A stretch of DNA of 64,000 nucleotides from Heliopora coerulea (lineage: Eukaryota; Cnidaria; Anthozoa; Scleralcyonacea; Helioporidae). The notes below the pieces were generated by a model. It was not told the DNA's origin. It did not search any database and worked only from the letters and a program-made list of their open reading frames with translations. The DNA is taken from positions 1,118,501-1,182,500 of the forward strand of contig JASJOG010000042.1 of NCBI GenBank assembly GCA_030142905.1, written 5' to 3'. This document shows, one piece after another, positions 59,801-64,000 of the stretch. Each line of letters begins with the position of its first letter. Position 1 is the first letter of the stretch. The position numbers were made by a program, and so were the translations under genes.

Positions 59801-62800
59801 TGATCATTGATTATGTGCAAAACAGGCTTTAGTACGACCAGCCTTGAATATTTTTCTCATATTTTGCCCCAATTAATTACCTCTCTTGAATAAACCCTAA
59901 GTTAAAAATCATGATTCTGAAAACAATTTCCAGGTTTGTAGCATTAATGCAACACCCACTTTTTAACCTTACTCTTCCCTCCCAACTATTACACCTCAAA
60001 AAATCTCCATGTCAAGTTCTGGAAAAGTCATACACTTCCTAGATATGATGTGGTATTCCAGGCTGTCTGGTACAGATCATTCTCAACAATTTTTGAAATC
60101 TATTAACTGCAAGCAAAAGGTCTTTCAGTGACAATCTAAACAAGGGACATTGCAGTTTAGCTTTTACTGCTGTTTGGTGCTTTTATTTTACCCATTTCTT
60201 CATTATATGTTCATATTATTTAGTTTGGATGTGTTCAAATTTTTATTTTGTTAGCAAAGTCTTGAGATGGCTTGGGCAATAAAGGCTTATGAACATGCAG
60301 AAATATATTTCAATGTAAGTGCCAGTACACATAACTTTGAATGCTTTTGTTATACTGTAATTGTAAGTCTACTATTTTGACCCAGCATACTGTGTTTTTT
60401 GTGGTTAACAATGTGGTTAACAATCCAGTGTAAGGTCTTTAGCTTGTTTGATATTTCAAACTAGAAAATCCAGGTCTAAAAACATTTGGAGAATGTGATA
60501 ACTACCCACTAATGTGGATGATTAAATGCCACTCCACTGAAATAGAAAACAAAAAATGGTCAGTTTATTAACAACATTGTTATACTGACATATTTTTCCT
60601 TACAGCTGATATCATCTCTTGACTGCTCTGATCTAAAATTTACAAAGTAAGTTTGAATTAAATGTTTATTTTATCTGAAAATGAGGACTCCTGAAAATCA
60701 TCTAAGTCACTCAAGATATATATCCTAAACATACCTTAGTTATCAATGGTTTGCTTTAATTTTCAATAAACTTTGACATGATGACAGATTGTTTGTAGCT
60801 TAAGTTACACAATACCCAAGTCTGTTCATTCACTTTAATTCAAGTTCAATTCAGAAGACAAGTGCTAGTGGTGCAATGGTAGTGCACGTGTCTCTCACCA
60901 CCATGACTAGGTTTCTATTCCAGCTCTGAGCAGTTGTCTGATTAAAGTTACGTTCAGCTAGTCACCAATGAGAAGAGTGTTGTCCAGTTTGACTTTACCA
61001 AACATTGCAGGTTTTCTCCTGGTACTCCAGTTCCCTCCTGTAACAACACTGGAACCATGTGAGGAGGCCCTTACTGGAACTACAGGGAAAACAGCTTAGC
61101 TAGCTGATAGGGTTATCCAGTATAAATAAAGGTACCTTACTTTCTTTTACTATGCTTTTGACCATTTCACTTTTTTCTAGCCATGATGATGAGATTTACA
61201 GAAAGTTTAAAATGGAAATGAAAGACTTAAAGGTGGAGGTCTTTGCATCAAATTATCTGTAATTTGGAAATGACGTGATTAGAAAAATTATTTTCATTTC
61301 TTATTCAATCAATTGTTTTCAAGAATTAATTTAATATTAGTTGTGATGAAAATACTGGTGTCACATTTGCGGTGAAAACTTTTTCACTTTAGCACTATGT
61401 TGAATAGTCTTATCTCCTATGAATTCTTCCTGTACTGTATATACACTGCGAATAAGAAAGGAGCAATTTTAAGAATGTTTAGTTCAGTTTAGCAGATAAT
61501 TGTGTACTAAACCAAAAACTAACATTTTATTTATGCTGAAATCCACTTTATAAGATGTCCTTTTTGTTGCAGATTGACATACTGAGTCCCGATGACCTAA
61601 AATCAGAGAAATCTAAGGCAGTAAGAAACGTTGTGTGAAAATGCGCTAAAATATATATATTGGTTCATCAAGGAGCTAGTCTTCATCTGAGGATGAGTTT
61701 GTCCTCGCGAAAAAGTAGTGAACGAAAAGGCAGTGATGGCTGAACTAAAGCCCATTTCCCACTAGGCGAAGTCTGTCGAGCGAATCGACTTTTCATTGTT
61801 TAAATTGAGTAGATCTATCATTAGCTCCAACCGAAAGCTGACGAGGCGAAAGATAAAGTCGATTTGCGGGAAGGAATTCGTCTAGTGAAAACAGCCTTAA
61901 AAGGCGATATATCAGTGTGCCTCACGTGATGTGGTGCAAATTTCCGTTTAATAATTCGCTTTCGAAATTTAATATCAGCCACAGTTAGCCATTTAAAAAT
62001 AGTTCATTGTTGTATCAAATTTCGCTGTTTTATTTTTACCGTCACGGAAATGCTGAGGTTGCTTTTTCTTTAATCCATTGACTGGCTAGGGCGTACTTTG
62101 ATATTTTACTCAGGGCAAACGACAGACGATTTTACTCGTCGAAGAGATGAGCTCTGCCCCTTCATGAGTTGATTACACCTGTCAGTACATTAGTCTAAAA
62201 TTTCTTCTACCCCCTTTCCCCTCTCTCCCGCTTTTAAATTCCTGACTACGCCGACTGCTACGGCCCCTTACCAAAGCAACCCAGTCCCACACCTTGAAAA
62301 GGTGAATAGCATCATCAATCGACAAAACTAGGTTTACCGTCGCCGGAGGTGATTTAACCCTAATCCTATCCTTAATCCAAACTCTGACTCTAATCCTAAC
62401 CCTAATCAAAAACCCTAACCTCTTTTCCGAGTTTCCCTTAGAAAGCTGATATTCATCTATGTAACCACATTTTCAAAGTTGATGCTGTTCATCTTCCGGG
62501 GGGTGAGATTGTTTACCAAAGGCATCGTCGAGGCTGAATCGTGTCATCCCTTGCTTGAATGTCCGTTGTTTACAGGTTTCCATTGAAGAGATTGAAATGT
62601 TGTAGTTATGTAGAGAAAATCAGGACTTGGATTTAATATCCAGCGTGTAGACGTGCACGTTCGTGGTGATTTTACTGCATGGACTAATTTTGGGTGGTTG
62701 GAAGGTATTTTCTTTCCGTAATATGTTGTATTACTGCTCTCTGCAGGTATGGCGACCGTTTTGTGAAAGTTTTAAAGGCGTTGTGGATGACTATAATTTT

Positions 62801-63061
62801 GGTACATTACTCAGGTGGGAGTTCCTCATGAAAAATTCCACACAATACATCAGCTAATACGATCCATGACGTTACCCAGATCTTTTCCTTAATTCCAAAC
62901 TTTGTTTTCACTTCGATGTTGCTACTGAAATGAGAAGAAGAACTGTTACGTCCATCATTTTCGTTGTTTCTTCGTAATTTTCCACTTTCACTGTACTATT
63001 CATCTATTGTTTATTAGAATTGATTCAAGCAAGGACCTTTCCGATGACAACACAATTTTAG
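55200..63061 (+). CDS. PBDC1: Polysaccharide biosynthesis domain-containing protein 1, 3' end missing
   Basis: This is a small conserved eukaryotic protein whose biochemical role is not settled. Seven exons join in phase: 55200-55238, 60255-60314, 60606-60646, 61181-61232, 61573-61620, 62747-62814 and 63018-63061 (117 codons). Exon 1 gives MEMDTDSSKYQND and a GTAAGT donor. Then come SLEMAWAIKAYEHAEIYF, LISSLDCSDLKFTN, HDDEIYRKFKMEM, IDILSPDDLKSEKSKA, VWRPFCESFKGVVDDYNFG and IDSSKDLSDDNTIL. These follow human PBDC1 (EMAWAMRAMQHAEVYY, WRPFC, NYGTLLR) almost block for block. The last exon(s), with the conserved IQFFAIEIARNR block, were not found before 64000. Intron 1 is 5 kb and is filled by a LINE and a Penelope-like pair. 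Intron 3 carries a SINE. It is divergent from BTRC. Confidence 0.88.
55545..57222 (+). mobile_element. 5'-truncated non-LTR retrotransposon (LINE)
   Basis: Reverse transcriptase motif A (KAFDTINHNILL, near 55608), motif B (GVPQGTTLGPLLFFLYINDL) and motif C (FADDTNMFY) are readable. The stretch from motif B on, 55678-56190, stays open for 170 codons. Further down, frame-shifted pieces read HQHNTRYATNQSLHR and TNYGLSRFEFMASKI, the usual C-terminal block of jockey/CR1-like LINEs. The 3' end near 57222 is AT-rich with GAATCTTGAATCTT. Upstream domains (endonuclease) are missing. Several stops and shifts make it inactive. It is in PBDC1 intron 1. Confidence 0.82.
56809..56862 (+). repeat. (AT)n(ATT)n microsatellite
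   Basis: About 30 bases of AT followed by eight or so ATT units, within the LINE tail. Confidence 0.9.
57382..57416 (-). ncRNA. Hammerhead ribozyme, intact core
   Basis: On the minus strand: CUGAAGA (57416-57410), stem II GUUGC/GCAAC with loop UUGUA (57408-57394), GAAA (57393-57390), C, loop GUCA, then cleavage triplet GUC (57384-57382). All invariant positions are kept. Confidence 0.8.
57567..58600 (-). mobile_element. LINE 3' fragment (L2/CR1-like) inserted into a Penelope copy
   Basis: Comparison with the uninterrupted plus copy (AACCAAT-ATTCC junction in complement) places the insertion at 57567-58600. On the minus strand the fragment encodes the post-motif-C part of a LINE reverse transcriptase and its C-terminal domain (NKLNLNVAKTEFIIIGS, KSLGVIIDQHLSW). 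It ends in five ATTC units, a tail type seen in L2/CR1-like elements. No clear target-site duplication is visible at the junctions. Confidence 0.75.
57818..58846 (-). CDS. Chimeric ORF: Penelope GIY-YIG fused in frame to LINE RT C-terminus
   Basis: An uninterrupted frame of 342 codons. Residues 1-82 (58846-58601) are the GIY-YIG nuclease end of a Penelope-like element (YVGQTSRQLHTRISDHMG, HHIETGHPISFSHF). From residue 83 the LINE-derived part follows without a frame change: WLIANKLNLNVAKTEF, KSLGVIIDQHLSW, SVYNAIVYPYFKYCCEVWD and LRRIKEF, the thumb and C-terminal region of a jockey/CR1/L2-type reverse transcriptase. The catalytic RT motifs A-C are absent. The upstream frame is open past the first ATG. 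Expression is unknown; it may only be a recent insertion not yet decayed. Confidence 0.7.
   Translation of the reverse strand: MYVGQTSRQLHTRISDHMGISPLTGNTRVNPSPTSIFSHHIETGHPISFSHFKILSSLPSASELLLKESLLINKLKSILNWNGLTDLKNLAEWLIANKLNLNVAKTEFIIIGSKPMIKKISHLNLDIKIDNKPINRINECKSLGVIIDQHLSWKSNTDNICKKITAGISALRRIKEFTNKQTLLSVYNAIVYPYFKYCCEVWDAFGETQSKRLQKLQNRAARIISNMDNDIDHSITLSKLRWEPLTILRKKAKAKLMFKLLNNIGPNSLTKMFTYKKETTNYNLRGISNCLNLPKPNTNFMKKSFPYNGAYLWNSIPSEIRDSKTLSCFQDKIATCIELNIK
58876..59130 (+). pseudogene. Penelope-like GIY-YIG endonuclease fragment
   Basis: An 84-codon frame reading VYLFTCQCCKALYVGQTSRQ at its start, the GIY-YIG entry with the CxxC pair typical of Penelope-like endonucleases. It is cut off at the 5' side by the fold-back centre, and its end drifts to a stop (LLLNKKSSN) where the other arm reads LLLKESLLINKLKS, so it has a small frame shift. 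Confidence 0.7.
59309..59343 (+). ncRNA. Hammerhead ribozyme relic, conserved G changed to A
   Basis: Mirror partner of 57382-57416: CUGAAGA 59309-59315, stem II 59317-59331, then AAAA instead of GAAA (G to A at 59332), then C, GUCA and GUC. The changed G is an invariant core base, so this copy should not cleave. Confidence 0.7.
59460..60254. other. PBDC1 intron 1 remainder
   Basis: AT-rich sequence without recognised exon or repeat. Confidence 0.3.
60860..61132 (+). repeat. tRNA-like SINE family B, full-length copy
   Basis: It opens with GTGGTGCAATGGTAGTGC (A-box-like); the B box is decayed (GGTTTCTATTCC). Body and tail (CAGGTTTTCTCCTGGTACTC, GATAGGGTTATCCAGTATAA) match the copy at 20523. 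It ends 48 bp before PBDC1 exon 4. Confidence 0.75.
62351..62422 (-). repeat. Degenerate telomere-like repeats
   Basis: Several CCCTAATC, AACCCTAA and CTCTAATC units in a 70-bp stretch resemble the metazoan TTAGGG repeat on the minus strand, with many variants. It is interstitial, in PBDC1 intron 5. Confidence 0.5.
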
Positions 63062-63227
63062 GTAAGTTTTGTTTGTGCCGTAATCATGTGGACGCCCAAG
63101 GATTGTGAACTCGGAGGTCGATTTGTGAGGACTTCTTTAATTCACATGCTCATCTGTTAGATGGTTCGACGTGTTAGAGATCATTTGAACTGGAGCGTGG
63201 AATTTTGTGACAAGTTTATGCGCAATG

Positions 63228-63605
63228 ATTCCAATTATACAAGGGCTGATGCGGCCTGACAGTATAATTGGGGTTATTTGAGTGAACTCTGTCGAAATAT
63301 ATGAGAATACAAGTGGTGTGACTTTACCAATTTGTGCTTCGGATCACGGTTCAACACTAGAGGGGTACTCCCACAAAAAGTAAACTAGAGAATCCCCACC
63401 CCGAAATTCACCTGCCCATGGTCCTTCGGTGGCTTGTTTAACGCTGAGCGAAGGTATATGGACGGGTTTTACATTAGGGAATCATACATTTCTTCCTTCG
63501 TTCACTCATATGACCCCAATTATACTGCCAGGCTACATCAACCCTTGTATAACTGGGACTATATTTCGTTAACTCCGGTCGAAATATATGAGAATACAAG
63601 TCAGA
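63228..63605. repeat. Rearranged duplicate of the recombinase 3' end
   Basis: GTCGAAATATATGAGAATAC occurs in the same orientation at about 63292 and 63578. The adjoining block CAATTATACAAGGGCTGATG (about 63231) is instead an inverted copy of the sequence near 63510-63560. One segment has therefore been duplicated and flipped relative to the other. Confidence 0.65.
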
Positions 63606-64000
63606 CCAGTCAGCCATTGTTTGGACCTCTTCCAAAGGAACAGATGCATTAGCTGCAGTGGATGTTGCAGCTTCTCCAAGCCATGAGCGGATCCAGCACG
63701 CTAAGGTGGCCGTGGTTGCCGGTCGATAAGGTTTGATATGATAAACAAATTCTTAGGTTTTCCTTCACCTGTCTTCCTGAGGTGTGAAGTAGAAGATAAA
63801 TAATCTTTGAAACATTCCACAGGGCAAAGCTTGGTGTTTTCCGGAAAGCAAGTAATAAAGGCAGTAACCATTTTATCTGGACGAGTTGTTTTAGTTGCTT
63901 TTGTCAGCGTAAATGTGAGGCCTTCTGGTATTAGTCTATGGTGGTTCAGGTCCAAGTGCGCTAGAGAGGAGACTCGCTTTGGACAAGTAATGGCAAACAG
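63470..64000 (-). pseudogene. Tyrosine recombinase relic (DIRS/Crypton-like), cut by the window end
   Basis: The minus strand reads KRVSSLAHLDLNHHRL, then LTKATKTTRPDKMV, FPENTKLCPVECFKDYL and LRKTGEGKPKNLFI. This is the pattern of tyrosine recombinases in animal DIRS- and Crypton-type elements. A frame shift follows near 63720, where the next frame continues PYRPATTATLACWIRSWLGE, then STAANASVPLEEVQTMADWS. The stretch that should hold the catalytic HxxR block (relatives have a Phe-Ser-Ala-His-Ser-x-Arg type sequence) is missing between the last two, so it is a deletion derivative. The coding sequence continues past 64000. Confidence 0.6.

Noticed and set aside
1..64000. CRISPR array, prophage or bacterial operon
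   Set aside because: Spliced eukaryotic genes throughout; no regularly spaced repeat-spacer array beyond the 94-bp MITE repeats.

Overview
This is animal nuclear DNA: spliced genes with short exons, GT/AG introns of hundreds to thousands of bases, and a dense load of SINEs, LINEs, Penelope-like elements and small inverted-repeat elements. Protein identity to vertebrate orthologues is high. A HIRAN-type single-exon gene, hammerhead-bearing Penelope-like fold-backs and the overall look suggest an anthozoan cnidarian such as a stony coral. That placement is inference; the metazoan assignment is firm.

Five conserved genes were assembled exon by exon from the raw sequence. On the left, PSTK (minus, 3709-8873, 3' end not found) and the V-ATPase subunit e gene ATP6V0E (plus, 9209-10659) diverge from a 335-bp spacer. 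In the centre, NCAPH, the condensin I kleisin, runs on the minus strand from 32473 to 14350 in 20 exons that sum to 746 codons, close to the human length. A single-exon orphan ORF (plus, 32745-33596) diverges from it. On the right, the F-box/WD40 ubiquitin ligase receptor BTRC/FBXW11 (minus, 54902-37060, 12 exons) diverges from PBDC1 (plus, 55200-63061, 7 exons seen, 3' end beyond the window) across about 300 bp. The genes share no pathway: selenocysteine tRNA charging, proton pumping, chromosome condensation, phosphodegron recognition and an unassigned polysaccharide-biosynthesis-domain protein. The repeated head-to-head layout is the notable organisational feature.

Introns and intergenic DNA are mostly mobile elements. 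There are two tRNA-like SINE families, a TA-flanked TIR element carrying a broken HIRAN gene, a second TA-flanked TIR element, a TTAA-flanked piggyBac-like MITE with 94-bp repeats, several fold-back elements (some with hammerhead ribozyme cores), a truncated LINE, and a head-to-head Penelope-like pair split by a second LINE. That LINE forms an in-frame GIY-YIG/reverse-transcriptase chimera. The right end holds a rearranged tyrosine-recombinase relic.

Two probable lesions stand out: an extra base in the last BTRC exon that breaks WD repeat 7, and an in-frame stop in the HIRAN gene. All exon boundaries are read by eye from splice signals, codon phase and recalled family conservation. No alignment, transcript or database search was run.
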